Made by a program: the position numbers and the translations under genes. 64,000 bases of DNA from an uncultured Prevotellaceae bacterium (GTDB lineage Bacteria > Bacteroidota > Bacteroidia > Bacteroidales > Bacteroidaceae), in the NCBI GenBank assembly GCA_900315565.1, contig OMZS01000026.1, positions 21,181 to 85,180 of the forward strand, in the 5' to 3' direction. The notes below the pieces were generated by a model. It did no database searches. It worked only from the letters and a program-made list of their open reading frames with translations, and had not been told where the DNA came from. Shown piece by piece: positions 44,234-52,506 of this stretch (positions within the stretch are counted from its first letter, which is position 1; each line of letters starts with the position of its first letter).

Positions 44234-45940
44234 TTATAGCTTATAGATGTTATTATTGAGTGTGGAAGCTCCTTCTTCTTTGAACAATTTCCGATTAATA
44301 TTTCTTTTGAGATTATTTGTGCGCTGCTTGCTAACCCCCAGTAAAGCCGATAGTTCTCCCTGTGTGAACTGCAACCTAATGAGTGCGGCTGTCAACAATT
44401 CCTGTTCTGTTAGATGTGCCTCGCCGTTGTTTAATTTTTCCATGAATTCAGGAAACTCTTTTTGCATTGAATACAAAAAATCATCCCATATCTTCTTAGA
44501 TGGCTTCTGAACTTTGCCAGCTAACTTGTGGAGTTCCATTATTAAAGGACTGTAAAGCTTTGCTTGCTCAATACTCCAGTTTTCAACTATTGCAGGGGTG
44601 CCTTGCAACACTGCGAGTTTTCTTTTTAATTCTTCAACTTCCATCTCCTTTTCGTGTTGAAAAGTACTGGAGTTAATCTGTGATAGTTTCAGGTCTTTTT
44701 GTATTTGGTTGTACTGGAAAAGAAGGGTAACATATTCAGCATTTGCCGCCATCAGTTCTTTACGCTTCTGCTCCTTTTGGTGTTTTATATATTGATAGAC
44801 CACAAAAGTCAACAACAGAACTGCTATCAAAACAGCCCCAATGGCTCTTCTATAATTCAGAGCCTCCCTCTCTTTCTCTTTTGCTTTTCGTTCGTTAGCA
44901 TTATAATTGTAGAGAGCGTGCATACGTATAATTTCTTCTGACGAGCTGGCAATGCTTGCAGAATCGTTAACGTCGCAATACAGAGAGGCGTATTTTATGG
45001 CAGAGTCTGCTATGCCTGCCTTTTCGTAAACAGACATTAATCCTTTGTATGCAGCCTCTTTTTGATTAAAATCGGACAAACTATTAAGTAACTTCCTATA
45101 GTAATATTCTGCTGAATCATTCTGATATATAGCCTCGTAATACTGTCCTTTAAGGTAATAATAAATCTCAGCCCCATTCCTAACCCTTCCTGCGGAATCG
45201 AATAAATTGCTGTTATTCTCATATTCAATCAAAGCATCTTTGGCTTTGTCATAGTTTTTTTGACGCAGATGCACATCAATCATTACTCCAAGCGAATTCG
45301 CTGCATGCTCTTTTGAGCCGATTTCTAAAAACAACCGAGTGGCTTCTTTGCTATAATAAAGAACGGAGTCTAATTGATTTAGCATATGATACGGAAGGGC
45401 TAAGTGCTGATAGTAAATTAGAGCAGCGAGTGTATCTTTTGCCCGCCATGCACATTTAACAGCAATCCTCTCTTCCTCAATCTCCAGCTGTGGTGCGCGT
45501 TGCTTGTTATAAACGGCGGCCATCTGCCCGTGAATGCGGCTCAGTCGCTTGTAGTCGCAGTCGCTGGCGGTGGTGTCGGCCTGTTCCAGCGATTTGTAGA
45601 ACATGTCGAGTGCCTGCGGGCTCTCGCCGGCAGTCTCGTGGGCACAGCCCAGCAGGTAGTAGGCGCGCATGCGCTGGTGGGCGTCGCCGTGGCGGCTGAA
45701 GAAGTCGGCCAGGCGGCGGGTGCTGTCGATGCTGAGGGTGTCGTACTGGCTGTTGCGCTGCTCGTAGTCGGTGAGCATGGCCTCCATGTGTTTACGCTCA
45801 GCGGGCGACACGCAAGCGGTCAGCACCAGTAGCGGCAGGGCCTGGAGAAAAACGAGGCGCAGGAGGACGTTTACTGTTGGCCGTTGGCGGTTGCCGGCTG
45901 GCCGTTTATGTCGGTGGAAGTTGCGAGTTGTTTCTTTCAT
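44234..45940 (-). CDS. Membrane-anchored TPR lipoprotein with C-terminal HTH (second copy of the type)
   Basis: 568 residues from the ATG at 45940 (MKETTRNFHRHKRPAG...), with a lipoprotein-like signal ending LPLLVLTAC. TPR-like repeats cover about 70-340 (AYYLLGCAHETAGESPQALDMF, LIYYQHLALPYHMLNQLDSV), one transmembrane helix follows (AIGAVLIAVLLLTFVVYQYI), then a coiled coil and a C-terminal HTH (QFTQGELSALLGVSKQRTNNLKRNINRKLF). The longer frame to 46135 runs over the promoter at 45969-46000. Same plan as the protein at 6699-8318, though the HTH sequences differ. Its neighbour with repeated promoter sites (43414-43971) is a plausible target. Confidence 0.75.
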   Translation of the reverse strand: MKETTRNFHRHKRPAGNRQRPTVNVLLRLVFLQALPLLVLTACVSPAERKHMEAMLTDYEQRNSQYDTLSIDSTRRLADFFSRHGDAHQRMRAYYLLGCAHETAGESPQALDMFYKSLEQADTTASDCDYKRLSRIHGQMAAVYNKQRAPQLEIEEERIAVKCAWRAKDTLAALIYYQHLALPYHMLNQLDSVLYYSKEATRLFLEIGSKEHAANSLGVMIDVHLRQKNYDKAKDALIEYENNSNLFDSAGRVRNGAEIYYYLKGQYYEAIYQNDSAEYYYRKLLNSLSDFNQKEAAYKGLMSVYEKAGIADSAIKYASLYCDVNDSASIASSSEEIIRMHALYNYNANERKAKEKEREALNYRRAIGAVLIAVLLLTFVVYQYIKHQKEQKRKELMAANAEYVTLLFQYNQIQKDLKLSQINSSTFQHEKEMEVEELKRKLAVLQGTPAIVENWSIEQAKLYSPLIMELHKLAGKVQKPSKKIWDDFLYSMQKEFPEFMEKLNNGEAHLTEQELLTAALIRLQFTQGELSALLGVSKQRTNNLKRNINRKLFKEEGASTLNNNIYKL

Positions 45941-45968
45941 GTCGATTGTTTTTGGGTTATTCCACATG

Positions 45969-46000
45969 CAAAGATAATCAAAACTTTGGAACAGGCCAAA
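45969..46000 (-). promoter_or_regulatory. Bacteroidetes promoter of the second TPR-HTH gene
   Basis: On the minus strand TTTG (45997-46000), 20 bp, TATCTTTG (45969-45976). The -33 overlaps the edge of the 18-bp palindrome at 45999-46016. Confidence 0.7.
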
Positions 46001-46016
46001 ATTCTCTAGAGAATTT
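45999..46016. repeat. 18-bp palindrome, copy B
   Basis: AAATTCTCTAGAGAATTT, perfect. It abuts the -33 element of the TPR-HTH promoter on one side and array B on the other. Confidence 0.85.
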
Positions 46017-46023
46017 GAAGGTA

Positions 46024-46107
46024 GCGTCGGAAAATAAATAATTATCTCCCGACAACAAAAAAACATCTCCCGACGCTGCGTAAACTGCGTCGGGAGACGA
46101 TTATGCA
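46024..46107. repeat. 21-bp tandem array B (four units)
   Basis: gcgtcgg occurs at 46024 and 46087 (63 bp apart) and tctcccgac at 46045 and 46066 (21 bp apart), so four units of 21 bp with alternating orientation of a ctcccgac/gtcgggag element; the last two can pair into a hairpin downstream of infB. Confidence 0.75.
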
Positions 46108-46162
46108 ATACGTTCCCATGCGAACGGAAATCCATCGCGAGGAAGAAAGAAACCTTGCGGGT

Positions 46163-49099
46163 TTAGAGTTTCTGTTCCACCTCTATCTCGGTGAAGGTCT
46201 CGATGATGTCGCCAACCTGGATGTCGTTGAAGTTGACGAGCGAGATGCCGCACTCCAGACCTGTAGCCACTTCCTTGGCATCGTCCTTATAGCGTTTCAG
46301 GGCATCGATAGGAGCGGTGTGAACCACGATACCGTCGCGCACCACACGGGCCTTGTCCTTGTTGTGAACCTTGCCGTCGATGACCAAGCCACCGGCCACT
46401 GTGCCAACCTTGGAAATCTTGAACACCTGCTTCACTTCTATCTCGCCAGTAACGATTTCCTTCTTCACCTTGTCGAGCATGCCCTGCATGGTGGACTTCA
46501 CTTCGTCGATGGCATCGTAAATAATTGAATAGGTGTTGATTTCCACGCCTTCGCGCTCGGCCAGCTTGCGGGCATCGGCCGACGGACGCACCTGGAAGCC
46601 AACGATGATGGCTTGCGAGGCGCTGGCCAGCATGACGTCGTTCTCGCTGATCTGACCCACGGCCTTGTTGATGACGTTCACCTGCACCTTCTCGGTAGAA
46701 AGCTTGATGAACGAGTCGCTCAGGGCCTCGATACTTCCGTCGGTGTCGCCCTTCACAATGATGTTGAGCTCGTGGAATTCGCCCAAAGCGATGCGGTGCG
46801 ACAGTTCGTCGAGACCCAGTTTGGTGGTGGTGCGCAAGCTCTGCTCGCGCTGCAGCTGTACGCGCTTGTTGGTGATGTCGCGGGCTTCCTGCTCGGTTTC
46901 CATCACATGGAACGAGTCGCCAGCCGTGGGAGCGCCGTTCAGGCCGAGGATGATGGCGGGTTCTGACGGTCCGGCCTCCTGAATACGCTGATTGCGCTCG
47001 TTGAACATGGCCTTGATACGGCCGTAGCTGGTGCCAGCCACAACGATGTCGCCCACCTTCAGTGTGCCGTTCGACACAAGCACGGTGGAAACATAGCCGC
47101 GACCCTTGTCGAGGGAGCTCTCGATGATGCTTCCCGTGGCCTTGCGGTTGGGATTGGCCTTGAGGTCGAGCATTTCGGCCTCGAGCAGCACTTTCTCAAG
47201 CAGCTCATCTACGCCAATACCTTTCTTGGCCGAGATTTCCTGACTCTGGTACTTGCCACCCCACTCCTCGACGAGCAGGTTCATGTTGGCCAGGTCCTCA
47301 CGTATTTTGTCGGGGTTGGCACCGGGCTTATCGATTTTGTTGATGGCAAACACCATGGGCACATTGGCCGCCTGAGCGTGGGCAATGGCCTCCTTGGTGG
47401 TAGGCATCACCGAGTCGTCGGCAGCAATGATGATGATAGCGATATCGGTAACCTGCGCACCGCGGGCACGCATGGCGGTAAACGCCTCGTGACCCGGCGT
47501 GTCGAGGAAGGTGATTTGTCGTCCGTCCTTCAGCTCCACATTGTAGGCACCGATATGCTGCGTGATGCCTCCGGCCTCACCGGCAATGACGTTGGTGTTG
47601 CGGATATGGTCGAGCAACGAGGTCTTACCATGGTCAACATGACCCATGACGGTAACGATGGGGGCACGCGGAATGAGGTCGTTCTCGTCGTCTTCCTCCT
47701 CGGTGATAGCGTTCTGCACCTCGGCACTGACGTATTCGGTCTTGAAACCGAACTCCTCGGCCACGATATTGATGGTCTCAGCATCCAACCGCTGGTTGAT
47801 ACTCACCATGATACCTATCGACATGCAGGTTCCAATAACCTGGTTTACTCCTACATTCATCATGGTGGCCAGCTCGCTGACCGTCACAAACTCGGTGAGT
47901 TTCAGAATCTTGCTCTCGGCCTTTGCTTCCAGGCGCTCTTCCTCGAGTCGCTCCTGAACAGCCTCGCGTTTCTCCTTGCGATACTTGGCACCCTTCTTGT
48001 TCTGGTTTTTGTTGGTCAGTCGGGCCAGCGTTTCCTTCACCTGGCGTGCCACATCCTCTTCGTTCACTTCCAGAGGCTTCTGGTTACGCTTGCGGTTCTT
48101 CTTGTTGCCACCCTTATCCTTGTTGCTGTCTTTGTCTTTCTTGTTGTTATTGTTGTTGCCGCCAAAGTTTCCGCTCTTGCTGGCAGCCTCAATATCCACG
48201 CGCTCGCTGCCAATGCGCACGCGCTTCTTTTTCTTCTCGCCACCCTGTGCGCTATGAGCCTGTGCGGCCTTCTCCTCGCGTTCCTTGCGACGTTCCTCCT
48301 TGGTTTTCTTCTTGGGACGTGTGCTCTGGTTGAGCGAGTCGAGGTCAATCTTTCCGAGCACGTTCACCTTGGGCGCATTGAGCATTTTCTTTTCGGCCTT
48401 GGTGGTGAACACCTCCTTCGACGGAGATGCCGGTGCAGTGCTGGCAGGACGCTCCTGGCTGGCAGTTTCCTGAGCGGGCTTCTTCGGTTGCGCGGGTTTC
48501 TGCTGCTTCTGAGTTTCCGGTTTCGGCTTTTCCTCAACAGCTGTCTGAGGTTTTTGCACCTCTGTCTTCGGCTGTTCGGCCTCAACGGCAGGTGCCGGTT
48601 TCTCTGCTACGGGCTGTGCGGGTTTCTCCACCACCTTTTCTTCTTTTCTCTCCACAGGTTTGGCCACCTCGGCCACAGGCTGTTCGGCGGTTTTCTTGGG
48701 AGCAGGCTCAACGGCAGCGGGTTTCTCCTTTACTTCTGGCTTTTCTGCAGGCGCAGCGGGTTTAGGAGCCACCGGTTTTTTACCGATACTCGACAGGTCT
48801 ATTTTTCCAATTTGCTTAAACTGCACACGGTTCTTCTCCGATGGCGTTTCGGCCATCGTCTGCTCGACAGGCTTTGATTTTTTCTCTTTCGGATGTTTCT
48901 GGAAGAGTTTTTCGGCTTGCCCCTTCATTTCTTTGTCGCCCTTGAAGGCCTCAACGAGCGCCTCGTACTGGCCGTCGCTGAGTTTGAAGTTGGGGTCGGC
49001 CTTCACTTCGCCCAGTTCCTTCTTTTTTTCAAGGAAGTCAACTGCCGTCTGAAGTCCTATGTTCAGTTCGCGTATGGCTTTATTTAATCTAATACTCAT
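46163..49099 (-). CDS. infB: Translation initiation factor IF-2
   Basis: 978 residues. N-terminal IF2-N part ([26 protein letters not shown]), a long Lys/Ala/Pro/Glu-rich linker (about 80-330), then the GTPase domain with [30 protein letters not shown] and [12 protein letters not shown], and the C-terminal domains ending [10 protein letters not shown]. It brings fMet-tRNA to the ribosome. Last gene of rimP-nusA-infB, with 71 bp between nusA and this start. Confidence 0.97.
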   Translation of the reverse strand: MSIRLNKAIRELNIGLQTAVDFLEKKKELGEVKADPNFKLSDGQYEALVEAFKGDKEMKGQAEKLFQKHPKEKKSKPVEQTMAETPSEKNRVQFKQIGKIDLSSIGKKPVAPKPAAPAEKPEVKEKPAAVEPAPKKTAEQPVAEVAKPVERKEEKVVEKPAQPVAEKPAPAVEAEQPKTEVQKPQTAVEEKPKPETQKQQKPAQPKKPAQETASQERPASTAPASPSKEVFTTKAEKKMLNAPKVNVLGKIDLDSLNQSTRPKKKTKEERRKEREEKAAQAHSAQGGEKKKKRVRIGSERVDIEAASKSGNFGGNNNNNKKDKDSNKDKGGNKKNRKRNQKPLEVNEEDVARQVKETLARLTNKNQNKKGAKYRKEKREAVQERLEEERLEAKAESKILKLTEFVTVSELATMMNVGVNQVIGTCMSIGIMVSINQRLDAETINIVAEEFGFKTEYVSAEVQNAITEEEDDENDLIPRAPIVTVMGHVDHGKTSLLDHIRNTNVIAGEAGGITQHIGAYNVELKDGRQITFLDTPGHEAFTAMRARGAQVTDIAIIIIAADDSVMPTTKEAIAHAQAANVPMVFAINKIDKPGANPDKIREDLANMNLLVEEWGGKYQSQEISAKKGIGVDELLEKVLLEAEMLDLKANPNRKATGSIIESSLDKGRGYVSTVLVSNGTLKVGDIVVAGTSYGRIKAMFNERNQRIQEAGPSEPAIILGLNGAPTAGDSFHVMETEQEARDITNKRVQLQREQSLRTTTKLGLDELSHRIALGEFHELNIIVKGDTDGSIEALSDSFIKLSTEKVQVNVINKAVGQISENDVMLASASQAIIVGFQVRPSADARKLAEREGVEINTYSIIYDAIDEVKSTMQGMLDKVKKEIVTGEIEVKQVFKISKVGTVAGGLVIDGKVHNKDKARVVRDGIVVHTAPIDALKRYKDDAKEVATGLECGISLVNFNDIQVGDIIETFTEIEVEQKL

Positions 49100-49170
49100 C
49101 TATTTTGATTTTCGATTTACTGATTTTCGATTTTTCAATTGACTGATACCTATTGACTTGATGACAGAGA

Positions 49171-50433
49171 TTACTCAAACTCAGCTTTCAGCACTTCGAG
49201 CAGATGGTCAACAGTCTCTTCTTCAAGGTCGGCTTTTTCCACCAGCATTTCGCGCGGGGCATTGATGACGGCCTTGGCAGTGTCGAGACCGATAGCTTTG
49301 ATGGCGTCGATGACCCACTGGTCGATTTCATCAGAGAACTCGTCGAGGTAGATGTCCTCGTCGGCCTCGTTGTCATCCACCTCACGGAACACGTCGATGG
49401 TGAACTCTGTGAGCATAGAAGCCAACTTGATGTTCAAACCGCCACGACCGATGGCAAGGCTCACCTCTTCGGGCTTCAGGAACACTTCGGCCTTGTGGTT
49501 CTCCTCGTCGATGTTGATGCTCGACACGCGGGCAGGACTCAGCGCGCGCTGAATGAACAGTTTGATGTTCGACGTATAGTTGATGACGTCGATGTTCTCG
49601 TTGCACAACTCGCGCACAATGCCGTGAACACGACTGCCCTTCACACCCACACAAGCGCCAACGGGGTCGATGCGCTCGTCGTAGCTTTCAACGGCTATCT
49701 TGGCGCGCTCGCCCGGCATACGGGCCACGCGGCGAATGGTAATCAGACCGTCGGCAATCTCGGGCACCTCGGCCTCAAGAAGCCGCTCCAGGAACATGGG
49801 GCTGGTGCGCGAAAGAATAATCTTGGGGTTGTTGTTCTCGTTGTCAACACGCAGGATGACGGCACGCACGGTCTCGCCTTTGCGATACTGGTCAGCAGGA
49901 ATCTGCTCAGACTTGGGCAAAATGAGTTCATTGTTCTCGTCATCGACGAGCAGCACCTCGCGTTTCCACACCTGATACACCTCGCCGCTGACCACCTGGC
50001 CCACACGGTCCTTGTATTTGTTGTAGAGCGAGTCGTGTTCCAGCTCCAGGATCTTTGAGGCCAGCGTCTGGCGCAGGTTCAGAATGGCGCGGCGTCCAAA
50101 CTTCGAGAAGTTCACCTCCTCACTCACCTCTTCGCCCACCTCGTAGTCGGGGGCAATCTTCTGTGCCTCTGAAAGCGAAATTTCCTTGTTCTCGTCTTCC
50201 ACCTCGCCGTCGGGCACAACCATGCGGTTGCGGTAAATCTCAAAGTCACCCTTGTCGGGATTTACAATGACGTCGAAATTCTCGTCGGAGCCAAACAGTT
50301 TGGCTATCACGTTGCGGAAACTTTCTTCCAACACGCTCACAAGCGTAGTGCGGTCGATATTCTTCGTCTCTTTAAACTCTTTGAAGGTATCAATCATGCT
50401 GATGGTCGATTCCTCTTTTTTTCTTGCTGCCAT
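49171..50433 (-). CDS. nusA: Transcription termination/antitermination protein NusA
   Basis: 420 residues: N-terminal RNA polymerase-binding domain (MIDTFKEFKETKNIDRTTLVSVLEESFRNVIAKLFG), S1 domain (VGQVVSGEVYQVWKREVLL), then KH domains (DPVGACVGVKGSRVHGIVRELCNENIDVINY; EEVSLAIGRGGLNIKLASML) and a short acidic tail. It lacks the extra acidic repeats of E. coli NusA. It acts in pausing, termination and antitermination. It starts 4 bp before the rimP stop region ends, i.e. is tightly coupled with rimP. Confidence 0.96.
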   Translation of the reverse strand: MAARKKEESTISMIDTFKEFKETKNIDRTTLVSVLEESFRNVIAKLFGSDENFDVIVNPDKGDFEIYRNRMVVPDGEVEDENKEISLSEAQKIAPDYEVGEEVSEEVNFSKFGRRAILNLRQTLASKILELEHDSLYNKYKDRVGQVVSGEVYQVWKREVLLVDDENNELILPKSEQIPADQYRKGETVRAVILRVDNENNNPKIILSRTSPMFLERLLEAEVPEIADGLITIRRVARMPGERAKIAVESYDERIDPVGACVGVKGSRVHGIVRELCNENIDVINYTSNIKLFIQRALSPARVSSINIDEENHKAEVFLKPEEVSLAIGRGGLNIKLASMLTEFTIDVFREVDDNEADEDIYLDEFSDEIDQWVIDAIKAIGLDTAKAVINAPREMLVEKADLEEETVDHLLEVLKAEFE

Positions 50434-50437
50434 AGCT

Positions 50438-50905
50438 TTACTTGAAACTTATTATGTATTTTGTATATTTTACTTTGTCCATCTGGAATACGTGGTCAAC
50501 ATCTTCCATCACAGGGCGCTTAGCACCCTCTTTCTTCACTTTCTCGCTGACGCTCACCGTGAAGTCGTTACCGTTCACCTCCTTCAGAATGCCTTTGTAC
50601 TTCTTGCCGTCGGCATCGAGCACCTCTACTGCCTTGCCACGGAAGTTCAGGTACTGCTGCACCACCTTGAAAGGCTGTCCGAGGCCGGCAGAGCCCACTT
50701 CCAGTTCGTAATCCTCCTCATCGCGACTCAAATGGTCCTCAATATAGCGGCTCAGGGCCACGCAATCCTCAATCCACACCCCATCGGCATGGTCGATTTC
50801 AACAACAATTTTGTCATCCTGGCTGATTTCAATGCCTACAAGGAAATAATCCTGGCCTTCCAGCCACTCGTCAACAATGTTTTTTACGACGTTCTTATCA
50901 ATCAT
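50438..50905 (-). CDS. rimP: Ribosome maturation factor RimP
   Basis: 155 residues from the ATG at 50905 (MIDKNVVKNIVDEWLEGQDYFLVGIEISQDDKIVVEID). RimP blocks: GVWIEDCVALSRYIEDHL, ELEVGSAGLGQPFK (usually EVSSPGLDRPL) and YKGILKEVNGNDFTV. It helps 30S assembly. The longer frame to 51040 overlaps the leader hairpin and a -7 element. First gene of the operon with nusA and infB. Confidence 0.93.
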   Translation of the reverse strand: MIDKNVVKNIVDEWLEGQDYFLVGIEISQDDKIVVEIDHADGVWIEDCVALSRYIEDHLSRDEEDYELEVGSAGLGQPFKVVQQYLNFRGKAVEVLDADGKKYKGILKEVNGNDFTVSVSEKVKKEGAKRPVMEDVDHVFQMDKVKYTKYIISFK

Positions 50906-50930
50906 ATTACTAACTAATGTGTTATAAAAA

Positions 50931-50965
50931 TGGAATGAGAGGCTTTTCGGAAGCCTCTCATTCCA
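50931..50965 (-). promoter_or_regulatory. Leader hairpin (possible attenuator) of rimP-nusA-infB
   Basis: A perfect 15-bp stem (50931-50945 with 50951-50965, loop 5 nt), followed on the minus strand by TTTTTAT, the look of an intrinsic terminator. It lies between the -7 element TACTTTTG (minus strand, 50977-50984) and the rimP ATG at 50905, so it would form at the very 5' end of the mRNA. No gene upstream on this strand needs a terminator here. Confidence 0.6.
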
Positions 50966-51079
50966 CTGAACGGGTGCAAAAGTACAAATAATTTTGCACC
51001 TGCGCAACATTTTTTGAATTTTTCTGCATCCGAGTGTCATTTTTTTCTAACTTTGCACCATGAACACCATTATTTCACC

Positions 51080-51613
51080 ATGGACAAACAAGAAAAACAC
51101 CCTTTACACAAGTTCTGCTTTTGCCCCGTCTGCGGGTCAAGCCACTTCGTAGTCAGCTCGTTCAAGAGCAAACGCTGCGAGCAATGCGGCTTTGAATGGT
51201 TTCTCAATCCCTCGGCCGCCTGCGTGGCTTTTATCCGCAACAGCCGCGACGAGCTGCTCGTAGCCGTCCGTGCTTGCGAGCCCGCTAAGGGTACGCTCGA
51301 CCTGCCAGGCGGATTTTCAGACATCGGAGAAACCTCTGAGCAGAGCATTCGCCGCGAAGTGATGGAAGAAACCGGACTGGCCATCAGCCAGCCACGCTTT
51401 CTCTTCTCACTGCCCAACATTTACCATTTCAGCGGCTTCGACATTCCCACGCTCGACATGTTTTACGAGTGCCATGCCGACGACGGCCAATTGCCTACGG
51501 CCCACGACGACGTGGCCGCCCTTCAATGGATGGCCATTGCCGACATCCGCCCTGAGCGTTTCGGCCTTGACAGCATCCGTAAAGGAGTGGAGCAATATAT
51601 CGCCAGCTTTTAA
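51080..51613 (+). CDS. NUDIX hydrolase with N-terminal zinc ribbon
   Basis: 177 residues from the ATG at 51080 (MDKQEKHPLHKFCFCPVCG). Two CxxC pairs (CPVC, CEQC) form a zinc ribbon, followed by the NUDIX box GGFSDIGETSEQSIRREVMEETGL with all key Glu residues. It hydrolyses a nucleoside diphosphate linked to another group; substrate unknown. A -7 element TAACTTTG is at 51048-51055. It converges on the lipoprotein gene, whose stop overlaps its end by 4 bp. Confidence 0.87.
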   Translation: MDKQEKHPLHKFCFCPVCGSSHFVVSSFKSKRCEQCGFEWFLNPSAACVAFIRNSRDELLVAVRACEPAKGTLDLPGGFSDIGETSEQSIRREVMEETGLAISQPRFLFSLPNIYHFSGFDIPTLDMFYECHADDGQLPTAHDDVAALQWMAIADIRPERFGLDSIRKGVEQYIASF

Positions 51614-52425
51614 TACTCACCCAGCCCATGGGCCAGCGTCATAAAGCCCGTGGGATAGAAATAGTCGTAGCGTCCGTCGCCGTCTTGGTCGAGCATCCAG
51701 ATCTTCAATTCCTGTTTCGAAGCTTTCAACGACGATTTTATCCACAATTGTATGCAGTTCTTGTCGGCGGTATAGCTGTATTTGTTCAGCTCCATCGTCA
51801 TGGTGACGGGTTGCGACGGGGTGAAACCGTTGGCTGCTGTGGCGCCGGCGAAGTAAGAACGCACGGCCTGCATGTATTTCTCGTTGTACTGGCTCAGCTG
51901 TGCCCACTCCGAGGCATAATAGTCGGCCGCGCCCACACCCGTGTCCTTGTATTTTTTTGCAATGAAATTCACCATGCGTTTGCTCTCGTCCTTGTCAACA
52001 AAAAACTGGTTCAAAGCTGCCACCAGCAGCGCCGGAGCCAAATAAGGCGTGGCGTGCAAGTCGGCCATGCCTTTGGGCAGTTGCAGCTGTTTCAGCTCTT
52101 CCACCGATGCGGGCAGGCCGGAGAGGGTCACTTTCACGGTTCCCACGGCGGCATTGTCGTAATTGTAGTAGTCGAACTCACCGTCGCCCACCATGACGGT
52201 GGTCTTCGTAAGACCGCTATCGTCGATACCTACGGTTATCTGGCGCACTTCTCCGGCAGGAGCGTTTTCGGCCAAAGAGCCGTCATTGCCAGTCAGCGCG
52301 TCGCTGATGCCGGTCACTCCCTGGCTATTGCTGTTTTTCTTCATGCTGTCGGCGCAGCCGCTTAACGGCCCCGAGGCCGAAAGCACCAATGCCGCAGCCA
52401 TCATTAGCTTGCTGATTGTGTTCAT
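51610..52425 (-). CDS. Lipoprotein of unknown function
   Basis: 271 residues from the ATG at 52425 (MNTISKLMMAAALVLSASGPLSGC, lipoprotein signal). The mature protein has DSGLTKTTVMVGDGEFDYYNYDNAAVGTVKV and a C-terminal KQELKIWMLDQDGDGRYDYFYPTGF with a DxDxDGxxD pattern resembling a calcium loop. The middle is helical (LAPALLVAALNQFFVDKDESKRMVNFIAKKYKD). I know no function; it looks like one of the conserved Bacteroidales periplasmic or surface lipoproteins. Confidence 0.65.
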   Translation of the reverse strand: MNTISKLMMAAALVLSASGPLSGCADSMKKNSNSQGVTGISDALTGNDGSLAENAPAGEVRQITVGIDDSGLTKTTVMVGDGEFDYYNYDNAAVGTVKVTLSGLPASVEELKQLQLPKGMADLHATPYLAPALLVAALNQFFVDKDESKRMVNFIAKKYKDTGVGAADYYASEWAQLSQYNEKYMQAVRSYFAGATAANGFTPSQPVTMTMELNKYSYTADKNCIQLWIKSSLKASKQELKIWMLDQDGDGRYDYFYPTGFMTLAHGLGEY

Positions 52426-52506
52426 GGTTCTTACTGTTTTAATGGTTATCGTTTTCTTCGCTGTGTGCAAAAATACGCAATCTTTGTGACATAGCCATCC
52501 TCTGCG

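Noticed and set aside
46024-46107. Ordinary terminator of infB
   Set aside because: The last two units can pair as a hairpin, but the 21-bp spacing and the adjacent palindrome fit the repeat family better; terminator action is still possible.
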